7,553 nt of DNA, from the NCBI GenBank assembly GCA_030428345.1, contig JAUIBM010000124.1:1-7553 (forward strand). Direction: 5' to 3'. This DNA comes from Alphaproteobacteria bacterium (GTDB taxonomy: Bacteria > Pseudomonadota > Alphaproteobacteria > Rhizobiales > Rhizobiaceae). The notes below the pieces were generated by a model, which searched no databases, was not told the origin of the DNA, and saw only the letters and a program-made list of their open reading frames with translations. A program made the position numbers and the translations under genes. Below are positions 1-6,542 of this stretch, piece by piece. Position 1 is the first letter of the stretch. Each line of letters begins with the position of its first letter.

Positions 1-401
1 TCATGCCGGTATTCGTGCTGTCGACTTCGGCCATGCCGGCGATCATGCGGCTGACCCGCGCCGGCATGCTCGACGTCCTGTCTTCCGATTACATCCGCAC
101 TGCCTATGCCAAGGGATTGCCGGCGATCAAGGTCGTGTTCAAGCACGCCTTACGCGTGGCGATCCTGCCGGTGGTCAGCCTCGCCGCCGTTCAGCTCGGC
201 GCCCTGTTCAACGGTTCGGTGATTGTCGAATCCATCTTCGCGCTGCAGGGGGTCGGCTACCTCGCCTATGAGAGCATCAGCCGCGCCGACATTCCGACCA
301 TCCAGGCGGCGGTGCTGCTGTTTTCGGGCATATTCATCACCACCACCCTCGTCGCCGATCTGATCAATGCCTGGCTCGATCCCAGGATCAGGGTGCACTG
401 A
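1..401 (+). CDS. Peptide-type ABC importer permease, DppB-like (5' truncated)
   Basis: This is the C-terminal part of an integral membrane permease; the reading frame is open from the window edge (first whole codon at base 3), so about 133 codons of a family usually a little over 300 residues long are visible. The methionine at base 3 is internal, not a start. Visible residues hold the EAA-type cytoplasmic loop that docks on the ATPase (SSDYIRTAYAKGL, then FKHALRVAILPVV), the stretch GSVIVESIFALQGVGYL, the usual RADIPTIQ segment, and a last hydrophobic helix ending in LINAWLDPRIRVH, which is the standard DppB/OppB/NikB ending. One small oddity is glutamine in FALQGVG, where many relatives have a PG. 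The stop codon lies two bases before the next permease start, which shows an operon. The substrate cannot be told from this fragment; family assignment is firm, while 'dipeptide' is only the generic label. Confidence 0.93.
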   Translation, partial: MPVFVLSTSAMPAIMRLTRAGMLDVLSSDYIRTAYAKGLPAIKVVFKHALRVAILPVVSLAAVQLGALFNGSVIVESIFALQGVGYLAYESISRADIPTIQAAVLLFSGIFITTTLVADLINAWLDPRIRVH

Positions 402-403
402 GC

Positions 404-1321
404 ATGAGCGATACGGAAACCGTCAGGATCGAACGTGAAACCGGTCATGAAGTGACCGGCGAATTGCCGCCGCGCCAGGCGATGCTGCGCCGCGCCCGCC
501 GCCATCCGGGCTTTCTTCTGGGCGTTGGCCTGCTGGCGGCTCTCGTGCTGTTCGCCTTCATCGGCCCGCTGGTGTGGCCCTACGACACCTATGCGCAATC
601 ACTGACCAACCGGCTCGTGCCGCCGGTCTGGCATGCGAAGGGAAGCTGGGTCCATCCGCTCGGCACAGACCATCTGGGCCGCGATCTCGTTGCCCGGCTG
701 ATCCAGGGCGCGCAGATATCGCTGCTCATCGGTTTCCTGGCCACCGCGCTCTCCGGTGTCATCGGCACAGCCATGGGGCTGTCGGCCGGCTTCTTCGGCG
801 GCCGGGTCGATGCCGTGATCAGCTATTTCATCACCATCCGGCTGGCGATGCCGACCATTCTCGTCGCGCTTGCCGTGGTATCGATCATCGGCGGTTCGCT
901 GACCATCATGATCCTGGTGCTGGGCCTGCTGATCTGGGACCGTTTTGCGGTGGTCTCCCGCACGGCGGGCCGCCAGATCGCTTCCAATGAATACATCGCT
1001 GCCGCGCAGGCGATCGGCGTGCCGGTCTGGCGCATTCTGTTTTCGGAGATCCTTCCCAACCTTGCCGGCCATGTCATCGTCATCGCGACGCTCGAAATGG
1101 CGCATGCGATCCTGCTCGAATCCGCGCTTTCCTTCCTCGGCATCGGCGTTCAGCCGCCCATGGCCTCGCTCGGCCTGATGGTGGCGGAAGGCAAGGAGCA
1201 CATGTTCTTCCGGCCCTGGGTGGTGGGCATTCCGGGTGCCGCGCTCTTCCTGCTGGTGCTCGCCATCAACTATATGGGGGACGGCCTGCGCGACATCGCT
1301 GCGCCGGAGAGCCGCGCATGA
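404..1321 (+). CDS. Peptide-type ABC importer permease, DppC-like
   Basis: This 305-residue second permease pairs with the DppB-like protein to form the inner-membrane channel of a peptide/opine/nickel family importer. A polar, charged N-terminus of about 36 residues precedes the first membrane helix (about 37-58). Next come the family hallmark HPLGTDHLGRDLVARLI (about 84-100), helices near 105-128 and 138-175, the EAA loop (YIAAAQAIGVPVWRILFSEI, about 197-216, then LPN), the LSFLGIGVQPP segment (242-252) that DppC proteins share, and a final helix near 272-291 followed by NYMGDGLRDI. Length is normal for the family. The ATG at 404 is chosen because it follows the upstream stop by two bases and no better start gives a full N-terminus; an AGGG about ten bases upstream is a modest ribosome site. 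The stop TGA overlaps the next gene's ATG (ATGA), suggesting translational coupling. Family is certain; substrate is unknown. Confidence 0.96.
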   Translation: MSDTETVRIERETGHEVTGELPPRQAMLRRARRHPGFLLGVGLLAALVLFAFIGPLVWPYDTYAQSLTNRLVPPVWHAKGSWVHPLGTDHLGRDLVARLIQGAQISLLIGFLATALSGVIGTAMGLSAGFFGGRVDAVISYFITIRLAMPTILVALAVVSIIGGSLTIMILVLGLLIWDRFAVVSRTAGRQIASNEYIAAAQAIGVPVWRILFSEILPNLAGHVIVIATLEMAHAILLESALSFLGIGVQPPMASLGLMVAEGKEHMFFRPWVVGIPGAALFLLVLAINYMGDGLRDIAAPESRA

Positions 1322-3393
1322 CGCTGACCGCGCTGAAAGCTCCGCCAACCCAGGACGACGGTTCCGGCAAGGGCCGTGGCCTCGTCGTCGAAGGCCTCAC
1401 GGTCTCCTTTGAAAAGGAAGACGGAATCTTCAAGCCCGTGCGCGACGTCAGCCTTTCCACCACGCCGGGGCAGACGCTGTGCATTGTCGGCGAATCGGGT
1501 TGCGGCAAGTCGCTGACCTCGCTCGCCGTGATGGGCCTGCTGCCCCGCGCCGCGAAAGTCACCGCCGACCGTCTTTCCTTCAATGGCGCCGACCTGCTCG
1601 ACATCAGTCCCCGCCGGCTGGCCCAAATACGCGGCGACCGCATTTCGATGATCTTCCAGGATCCGATGTCGTCGCTGCACCCGACCTTCACCATCGGCAA
1701 TCAGATGATCGAGATCATGCGCCAGCATCGCAAGGTGAGCCGGGCGCAGGCGCGCGAGCGCGCCGTCGACCTGTTGGAGCGCGTCGGCATCACGGCCGCC
1801 GGTCAGCGGCTCGGCCAGTATCCGCATCAGCTTTCGGGCGGACTTCGCCAGCGCGTCATGATCGCCATGATGCTGATGTGCGAGCCGGACCTGATCGTCG
1901 CCGACGAGCCGACCACCGCACTCGACGTCACCATCCAGGCGCAAATCCTGGCGCTGCTCAAGGATCTGCAGAAACAGTTCGGCCTGACGCTGGTGCTGAT
2001 CACGCACGACATGGGCATTGTCGCGCGCACCGCCGACGAGGTCGCGGTCATGTATGCCGGCCAGGTTGTCGAGCGAGGCACGGCAAGCCAGGTGATCAGC
2101 GCGCCGCTGCATCCCTATACGCGCGCCCTGATGGATTGCCTGCCGGTGCCGGGGACGCAGCCGCGCGGCACGCATCTGGGCAGCATCCCCGCCACCGTCC
2201 AGCAGATCTACGGCGACCCGAAAGCCTGCCTGTTCGCCAATCGCTGCGCCCATGCGCACGCGGCCTGCCGCGCGGGACCGGTCGGGGAGACCTCGCCCGG
2301 CGAGGGGCGGAGCTGGCGCTGCGTACTCGACCCGAAGGCCTTGCCGTCGCGGCGCGCGGCGGCCGCGATTGCCACGGACGCGCGGGAAACAGCTTCTGGC
2401 GAAGTGGGCGAAAACGTCATGGAACTGCGTGGCGTCGATCAGACCTTCTGGGTTCGGCGCGGCCTGTTCGGCGAGGCGCGCAGGCTTGCCGCCGTCAGCG
2501 ATGTCTCGCTCGAACTCAAGCGCGGCGAGGTGCTGGGCCTCGTCGGCGAATCGGGTTGCGGCAAGTCGACGCTCGCCCGGCTGCTGCTCGGCCTCAACCG
2601 GCCCGACGCCGGTGATGTCCTTCTCGACGGCAAATCGATCGCGCAGGCCGACCAGCGCGTCATCGCGCGGCGCATTCAGCCGATCTTCCAGGACCCTTAT
2701 TCCTCGCTCAATCCGCGCAAGACGGTCGGCGAGATCGTCAGCCTGCCGCTGAGCGTCCACAAGGTCGGGGATCGCCGCGAATGGAAGGGCAAGGTCGAGG
2801 AACAGCTCGAGCGGGTCGGCCTGCCGGGCAGGTTCATCCACTCCTATCCCAACCAGTTGTCGGGCGGCCAGCGCCAGCGCGTCTCCATCGCGCGCGCCCT
2901 GATCATGCGTCCGGAGATCGTCGTCTGCGACGAGCCGACCTCGGCGCTCGATGTTTCGGTTCAGGCGCAGATCATCAACCTGCTGATCGATCTGCAGAAG
3001 GAGTTCACCCTCTCCTACATCTTCATCAGCCACAATCTTGCGGTGGTCGAACACCTCGCGAACCGCGTGGCGGTGATGTATCTGGGCCGGATCGTGGAAC
3101 TGACCGACACGGCGACCCTGTTCGACCGGCCGCGCCATCCATACTCGCAGGCTCTTCTGAAATCTGTGCTGACGCCGGAGCCCGGACGCGGCATTCCAGA
3201 ATCCACGGTCGGTGCGGGTTTTCCCAATCCGCTCGACCCGCCATCGGGCTGCGCCTTTCATCCACGCTGCCCCTTTGCTGTCGATCGCTGCCGACGCGAA
3301 CGCCCGGCATTGCAGACGGATGCCACCGGCGCCGTCGCCTGCCACCGGGCCGGCGATCCGGAATTGGCGATGGCCCGGACAAGTGACCATTGA
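1318..3393 (+). CDS. Fused double ATPase of peptide-type ABC importer (DppD-DppF fusion)
   Basis: This 691-residue protein carries both nucleotide-binding domains that power the importer. Half 1: Walker A GESGCGKS (58-65), Q-loop at Gln114, signature LSGGLRQ (172-178), Walker B LIVADEP (192-198), switch His230. Half 2: Walker A GESGCGKST (410-418), Q-loop Gln458, signature LSGGQRQ (514-520), Walker B IVVCDEP (534-540), switch His572. All catalytic residues are present, so both sites should hydrolyse ATP. Each half ends in an oligopeptide-transporter C-terminal domain (HPYTRAL; HPYSQAL) with four cysteines in C-x5-C-x6-C-x16/17-C spacing: Cys304, 310, 317, 335 and Cys645, 651, 658, 675. Similar motifs bind a [4Fe-4S] cluster in some DppD/DppF proteins. 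A linker rich in Ala and Arg (about 338-368) joins the halves. Tandem fusions of this kind are common in rhizobia. Start ATG overlaps the previous stop, with GGAG eight bases upstream. Confidence 0.97.
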   Translation: MTLTALKAPPTQDDGSGKGRGLVVEGLTVSFEKEDGIFKPVRDVSLSTTPGQTLCIVGESGCGKSLTSLAVMGLLPRAAKVTADRLSFNGADLLDISPRRLAQIRGDRISMIFQDPMSSLHPTFTIGNQMIEIMRQHRKVSRAQARERAVDLLERVGITAAGQRLGQYPHQLSGGLRQRVMIAMMLMCEPDLIVADEPTTALDVTIQAQILALLKDLQKQFGLTLVLITHDMGIVARTADEVAVMYAGQVVERGTASQVISAPLHPYTRALMDCLPVPGTQPRGTHLGSIPATVQQIYGDPKACLFANRCAHAHAACRAGPVGETSPGEGRSWRCVLDPKALPSRRAAAAIATDARETASGEVGENVMELRGVDQTFWVRRGLFGEARRLAAVSDVSLELKRGEVLGLVGESGCGKSTLARLLLGLNRPDAGDVLLDGKSIAQADQRVIARRIQPIFQDPYSSLNPRKTVGEIVSLPLSVHKVGDRREWKGKVEEQLERVGLPGRFIHSYPNQLSGGQRQRVSIARALIMRPEIVVCDEPTSALDVSVQAQIINLLIDLQKEFTLSYIFISHNLAVVEHLANRVAVMYLGRIVELTDTATLFDRPRHPYSQALLKSVLTPEPGRGIPESTVGAGFPNPLDPPSGCAFHPRCPFAVDRCRRERPALQTDATGAVACHRAGDPELAMARTSDH
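1486..1512 (+). repeat. Walker A coding repeat, copy 1
   Basis: These 27 bases, coding for VGESGCGKS in the first ATPase half, are identical base for base to 2542-2568 in the second half. The protein motif is conserved by function, but identity at every wobble position is more than the protein requires. This may reflect strong codon bias or occasional gene conversion between halves. Confidence 0.85.
2542..2568 (+). repeat. Walker A coding repeat, copy 2
   Basis: Second copy of the 27-base in-frame direct repeat, 1056 bases from the first. Because 1056 is divisible by three, recombination between copies would delete 352 residues and leave an in-frame single-ATPase protein. Confidence 0.85.
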
Positions 3394-3400
3394 GACTACC

Positions 3401-3406
3401 GGAGGG
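3401..3406 (+). promoter_or_regulatory. Ribosome binding site of the CocE-family hydrolase
   Basis: GGAGGG lies eight bases before ATG 3414 (counting from the end of GGAGG) and is the strongest Shine-Dalgarno match in the window. It decides the start of the hydrolase: the frame also opens at a TTG at 3390 that overlaps the previous stop, but that TTG would put this site inside the gene and has no comparable site of its own. Confidence 0.8.
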
Positions 3407-3413
3407 GCAGGAA

Positions 3414-5132
3414 ATGGCGGAAGCCAAATTGATGACGATAGAGCGCGATGTCGTCGCGGTGATGCGGGACGGCGTTCATCTGGCGACCGACATCTATCGC
3501 CCGGCAGATGCCGGTCCGCTGCCGGTGCTGCTGTGCCGTACGCCCTATGACAAGACCAATGCGGGGCTGAGCGCCAATGCGCGACAACTTGCCAAGCGCG
3601 GCTATGTCGTTGCCGTTCAGGACATCAGGGGACGCTACGCCTCCGATGGCGTGTTCCAGTGGAACCACCTGCCCGAAGGTTGGGACAGGGAAGGGGAGGA
3701 CGGTTACGATTCAGTCGAGTGGGCGGCGGGCATCGAGGGCAGCGACGGACGGGTCGGCACATTCGGCCATTCCTACGAAGCCTGGCTGTCCTGGCGCGTT
3801 GCCGGCATGCAGCCGCCATCGCTCGCCGGCGCTATTGCCTCCGGCATTTCGGTCCGCCATACCGACACCAATTACGGCATCATGGAAATCGGCCGACGGC
3901 TGCAATGGATGTATGCGCAGGCCGCCGATGCGCGCCGGCGCACGGGCGACATTTTCGGTCCGCACAAAGGCAAGCAGGCCGGCGAGTTGTGGCATCGCAT
4001 GGAGCGCGGCAAATGGCTCTGGCACGTGCCGCTCGATACCATACCCGACGACGTGTTCTCGACCCTGACGCCGTTGGTCAGGCACTGGTATCGCAACCAG
4101 CATGTCGATCCCTGGGGCTTCGACCGGTTGCATCCGCTGATCAAGGTGCCGACATGCACGGTGACCGGCTGGTGGGATCGCTTTTCCGATGCGGTCGATC
4201 ATTTCACCGGCATGGAGAAAAACGGACCGCAGGAATTGCGGGGCCGGCACCGGCTGGTGGTCGGGCCGTGGAATCACGGCCTCGACACGCCTACGGGCCG
4301 CACGAAGGCGATCGGTCCGAACGGCGCCTATGAGCCGATCGAGGCCAACGCCTACCCGCAATTGGTCGCCGACTTCTTCGATCCGCTGCTGAAGGGCAGC
4401 GGCAGGGAGCAGGCGCCAGCCCGCCTCTTCATCGTCAACCGCAATGACTGGATGGAGACGACGCAATGGCCGCCCGAGGGAGCGGCGCCCGTGCCACTCT
4501 ATCTGGGTGGCGGCAAGGCGAACACGCCGCTTGGCGACGGAAGGCTGACTTTCGACCCGCCGGGTGATGATGCGTCCGCCACCCCCGACACCTATGTCTA
4601 CGACCCGGCCGATCCGGCAATGAGCCTGATGACGCTCGATGCGCAGGCCGGACAGAACGATCAGGCCCCGAACGGCCGACGCCGCGACATCCTCGTCTTC
4701 CAGACGCCGCCGCTGGAACGCGATCTGCTGGCCGTCGGGCCGGCGCATTGCACATTGTGGGTAGCGAGCGACGGCGTGGAAACCGACTTCACAGCGAAAC
4801 TGATCGAAGTGACACCCGAGGGCGTTGCGAGCAATATCAGCTACGGCATCTTGCGAACCCGTTTCATGGAGGGTTACGACAAGGTGGCGCGCCTGGTGCC
4901 GAACGAGCCGACCAGGATCGAGATCAGGCTCAAGCCCTGCGGCATCCTGTTCCGCAAGGGTTCGCGGATCAGGCTCGATATCTCCAGTTCGGATTTTCCC
5001 GCCTTCGACCGCAACCACAATACAGGCCGCGAGTTCTGGGCCGACGCCGAACTGCGCCCGGCGCGTCAAACGGTCTTCCACGACAGCAGCCGGCCATCCA
5101 GCCTGACGCTGCATTTGCTCAAGGCTGATTGA
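3414..5132 (+). CDS. CocE/NonD family serine hydrolase (S15/X-Pro peptidase-like)
   Basis: This 572-residue alpha/beta hydrolase cleaves an ester or amide bond through an acyl-serine intermediate. Relatives include cocaine esterase, alpha-amino-acid ester hydrolases, glutaryl-7-ACA acylases and X-Pro dipeptidyl peptidases. Visible parts are an N-terminal strand with RDGVHLATDIYRP, then TPYDK with Tyr45 (oxyanion-hole tyrosine of cocaine esterase), VQDIRGRYAS, the nucleophile elbow GHSYEAW with Ser120, Asp255 in TGWWDRF, and His288 in GPWNHG. The spacing is close to the Ser117/Asp259/His287 triad of cocaine esterase. A helical cap lies between about 150 and 245, and a jelly-roll C-terminal domain (PepX_C type) runs from about 330 to the end. 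There is no signal peptide, so it is probably cytoplasmic. Position three after the serine is Ala, where CocE and AEH enzymes have Gly. It sits 20 bases behind the importer ATPase, so its substrate is probably what the importer brings in. Exact substrate is unknown. Confidence 0.93.
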   Translation: MAEAKLMTIERDVVAVMRDGVHLATDIYRPADAGPLPVLLCRTPYDKTNAGLSANARQLAKRGYVVAVQDIRGRYASDGVFQWNHLPEGWDREGEDGYDSVEWAAGIEGSDGRVGTFGHSYEAWLSWRVAGMQPPSLAGAIASGISVRHTDTNYGIMEIGRRLQWMYAQAADARRRTGDIFGPHKGKQAGELWHRMERGKWLWHVPLDTIPDDVFSTLTPLVRHWYRNQHVDPWGFDRLHPLIKVPTCTVTGWWDRFSDAVDHFTGMEKNGPQELRGRHRLVVGPWNHGLDTPTGRTKAIGPNGAYEPIEANAYPQLVADFFDPLLKGSGREQAPARLFIVNRNDWMETTQWPPEGAAPVPLYLGGGKANTPLGDGRLTFDPPGDDASATPDTYVYDPADPAMSLMTLDAQAGQNDQAPNGRRRDILVFQTPPLERDLLAVGPAHCTLWVASDGVETDFTAKLIEVTPEGVASNISYGILRTRFMEGYDKVARLVPNEPTRIEIRLKPCGILFRKGSRIRLDISSSDFPAFDRNHNTGREFWADAELRPARQTVFHDSSRPSSLTLHLLKAD

Positions 5133-5267
5133 CGAGAGTGGCAGTGGAAAATCAAACCACCGTAGCGGCGGGACTTTTCCGTTGCGGGCGTGGCAAAAAA
5201 CTTCCGCTCTTGCCGGTCCCTGTCGCTGCCTGATCCCGGCAGATGGCCTTCCTGACAACACGATTTC

Positions 5268-5297
5268 TTTCCCTGTTTTTCCCGTGGATCAGGGAAA
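5268..5297. repeat. Inverted repeat with alternative pairing
   Basis: TTTCCCTG at 5268-5275 is the exact reverse complement of CAGGGAAA at 5290-5297, with a 14-base loop. A second, competing pairing joins TTTTCCC at 5277-5283 with GGGAAAA at 5292-5298 around an 8-base loop. Two mutually exclusive stems within 31 bases suggest either a dispersed intergenic repeat element or an RNA structure at the end of the hydrolase transcript. It is not a standard terminator, as no T-run follows on either strand. Confidence 0.55.
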
Positions 5298-5595
5298 ACC
5301 GGGTGCGCACACAGGTTCTCGCGAGACTGAGTACACCACCACCCGGGCATGAAGGTCTCGGGCCGTTCTCGAAGAGCATTGAAGCCGGAAATGGCCGCGA
5401 AGTGCTGGCAAGGATTCGTCAGGCGATCATCCCATGTGCCGCCTCGAGATGCCCCGACATGCCGGCGGAATGGGGCGTGAGGCGGATCGCCGAAGGCGAC
5501 GGCAAGACCGCCTTTGGGGAGGCGTTCTTGGCCCACCCGCCAACGACAAATGCCCGGGAGCGTCCCCTCGCAACTTCTGCGGGGAGCGCATGTAG

Positions 5596-5733
5596 AATTT
5601 GGCGCCGGCGTGGGCGTATTCTCCGAACAAGAAGCTCTACTGCATCGGCCCGAACATCGGCCGGCACAAGATGACATCTGAGGAGGTGGACGAGCAGATG
5701 GGCCAAGCGGTGACGCCCATCGCCGCAGCCTGA
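5596..5733 (+). pseudogene. Possible C-terminal remnant of a lost protein
   Basis: From just after an in-frame TAG (5593-5595) to a TGA (5731-5733) this frame encodes about 45 residues that read like real protein: YSPNKKLYCIGPNIGRHKMT (5617-5676), then SEEVDEQMGQAVTPIAAA. The balanced composition (Lys, Asn, Tyr, Ile, Glu) is unlike the Arg/Pro/Ser-rich nonsense frames around it. The ending EEVDEQM..AV..I resembles the final helix of many enzymes, and weakly that of class III aminotransferases, but I cannot name a family. No start codon or upstream domain survives in this frame, so if it was a gene it is now only a tail. The alternative is that it is a chance frame. Confidence 0.4.
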
Positions 5734-5783
5734 CAGTTCCGCTGCACGGGATTGCCGAGTCATCTCCAGATCGCGCCGCAGTC

Positions 5784-5801
5784 ATGGACATGTATGTCCA
5801 T
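5784..5801. repeat. 18-base palindrome after the tetR stop codon
   Basis: ATGGACAT and ATGTCCAT form perfect 8-base arms around GT, two bases from the tetR stop (5804-5806 on the - strand). The 2-base centre is too short for a good RNA hairpin loop and no T-run follows on the - strand, so a protein-binding site or chance palindrome is more likely than a terminator. Confidence 0.45.
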
Positions 5802-5803
5802 TT

Positions 5804-6499
5804 CTACTTTTCTGGTAGAGCGACCCCGTCCAATGCCTCGATGGCGTCCAGCGTGTAGCCGGTCACGCAGACGAGTTCGGCGATTTCGTCGCGCGACGGG
5901 CGCACCCCTGTGTGGCAAAACAGATAGTCGGCCGCCGTCAGCGCCCTTTGCAGCGGCGTGTCCCTGATCTCGAGCGCGTTGTAGCCGATCTGGGTGTAGT
6001 AGACGATGCGGGCCCGGATGCGGGCCTCGCCCGCGGGAAAGTCAAAGCGCCGGAACATGCCTTCCAGCGCCCCGATGCGCGCGTCGTCCGAGATGTCGAC
6101 GGCGCGATGGATGGAAGTATTTTGCCGCGCCCAGGCGCGAACCGCGAAATCAAGCCTCGTATCAAAGAGCGTTTCGTCGCTCCACAAGCGGAAAACGTTG
6201 ACCAGCGAGGCGTTTATGGTCGGCGCCGGCGTGTTGGCCTGATCCACGATCGCCCTGGTGTTGAGTCCCTGCCAGTAGTCGAGAAGCGCATCGAGCAACT
6301 CCTCGCGATTGGTGAAATACCAATAGAAGCTGGCACGTGCGCAATCGAGCTTGTCGCTCAGATTGGCGACCTTGACCTGGTCCACGCCTTCGGAAACCAG
6401 CGTCTCCAGCGCTGCCTTGATCCAGTCCTCCCGCGTCGTCTTCTGCGGACCGCGACCCGATTTCAGTTGTGGTGGCTTGCTGCTCAAATTGCGTTCCAA
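5804..6499 (-). CDS. TetR/AcrR family transcriptional regulator
   Basis: This 231-residue one-component repressor (as drawn) has the TetR N-terminal DNA-binding domain: TREDWIKAALETLVSEGVD (22-40) is helix 1, and VANLSDKLDCARASFYWYF (44-62) is the helix-turn-helix, followed by TNREELLDALLDYW. The remaining helical portion (about 85-225) would form the ligand-binding and dimer domain and is too variable to name a ligand. The gene has no in-frame ATG near its beginning: the first possible starts are TTG at 6499 and TTG at 6487. AAGGA stands only three bases before the first, and GGAA six bases before the second, so the start may be four codons later than drawn. It is divergent from soxB, with a 26-base palindrome in the gap, so it probably represses soxB and itself. 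It converges with the hydrolase operon; control of that operon is possible but not shown by the sequence. Confidence 0.92.
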   Translation of the reverse strand: MERNLSSKPPQLKSGRGPQKTTREDWIKAALETLVSEGVDQVKVANLSDKLDCARASFYWYFTNREELLDALLDYWQGLNTRAIVDQANTPAPTINASLVNVFRLWSDETLFDTRLDFAVRAWARQNTSIHRAVDISDDARIGALEGMFRRFDFPAGEARIRARIVYYTQIGYNALEIRDTPLQRALTAADYLFCHTGVRPSRDEIAELVCVTGYTLDAIEALDGVALPEK

Positions 6500-6505
6500 T
6501 CGTCC

Positions 6506-6534
6506 TTGCCAACCCGAATTATGTACGGTACTGT
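6506..6534 (+). promoter_or_regulatory. Candidate soxB promoter
   Basis: TTGCCA (6506-6511; five of six matches to the -35 consensus) is followed after 17 bases by TACTGT (6529-6534), a weak -10. The -10 falls inside the palindrome at 6517-6542, so a bound repressor would block polymerase. On the other strand, CATAAT (complement of 6518-6523) could be the tetR -10, but no good -35 accompanies it. Both are guesses from consensus alone. Confidence 0.35.
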
Positions 6535-6542
6535 ACGTAATT
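6517..6542. promoter_or_regulatory. 26-base palindromic operator between tetR and soxB
   Basis: The left arm AATTATGTACGGT and right arm ACTGTACGTAATT are reverse complements at 11 of 13 positions. The core has the form TAC-n-GTAC-n-GTA, centred between bases 6529 and 6530, a symmetry seen in several TetR-family operators. It lies 17 bases above the drawn tetR start and 22 bases above the soxB ATG, and it overlaps likely -10 elements of both directions. This is the placement expected for an autoregulated TetR repressor that also controls its divergent neighbour. The symmetry is seen directly; binding is inferred. Confidence 0.75.

Larger units (their letters stand above)
5133..5803. other. 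671-base gap without an intact gene; decayed or repeat-derived DNA
   Basis: This gap lies between the hydrolase stop and the end of tetR, which face each other. No tRNA, no CRISPR repeats and no well-formed gene were seen. Open frames here (for example + 5243-5674 and - 5066-5791) lack ribosome sites, contain odd clusters of Arg, Pro and Ser, and match no family I know. What it does hold is inverted repeats around 5268-5298, a protein-like C-terminal remnant at 5596-5733, and a palindrome at 5784-5801. The A/T-richer tract near 5190-5300 differs in composition from the genes around it. No clear intrinsic terminator follows the hydrolase. Confidence 0.7.

Noticed and set aside
1270..3390. Very long antisense open frame (706 codons) opposite the fused ATPase
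   Set aside because: It is the mirror of a GC-rich gene whose ABC motifs are certain. Its translation is rich in Arg, Asp, His, Ala and Gln, with no recognisable domain or ribosome site.
3390..3413. Earlier start for the hydrolase at 3390
   Set aside because: The codon is TTG and overlaps the previous stop, while ATG 3414 has a strong GGAGGG at ideal spacing and gives the usual N-terminus.
3711..5261. Long antisense open frame (516 codons) over the hydrolase
   Set aside because: It lies over a gene with a complete catalytic triad, has the composition of an antisense shadow, and shows no family motif.
5243..5674. 143-codon + strand open frame in the gap
   Set aside because: It begins with ATG but has no ribosome site, spans the inverted repeats, and its composition suggests noncoding DNA.
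5066..5791. 241-codon - strand open frame covering most of the gap
   Set aside because: It overlaps the end of the hydrolase, lacks a ribosome site and a recognisable domain, and is rich in Arg, Ser, Pro and Cys.
5784..5801. Intrinsic terminator for tetR
   Set aside because: The 2-base centre cannot form a proper loop without breaking pairs, the stem is not GC-rich, and no T-run follows on the - strand.
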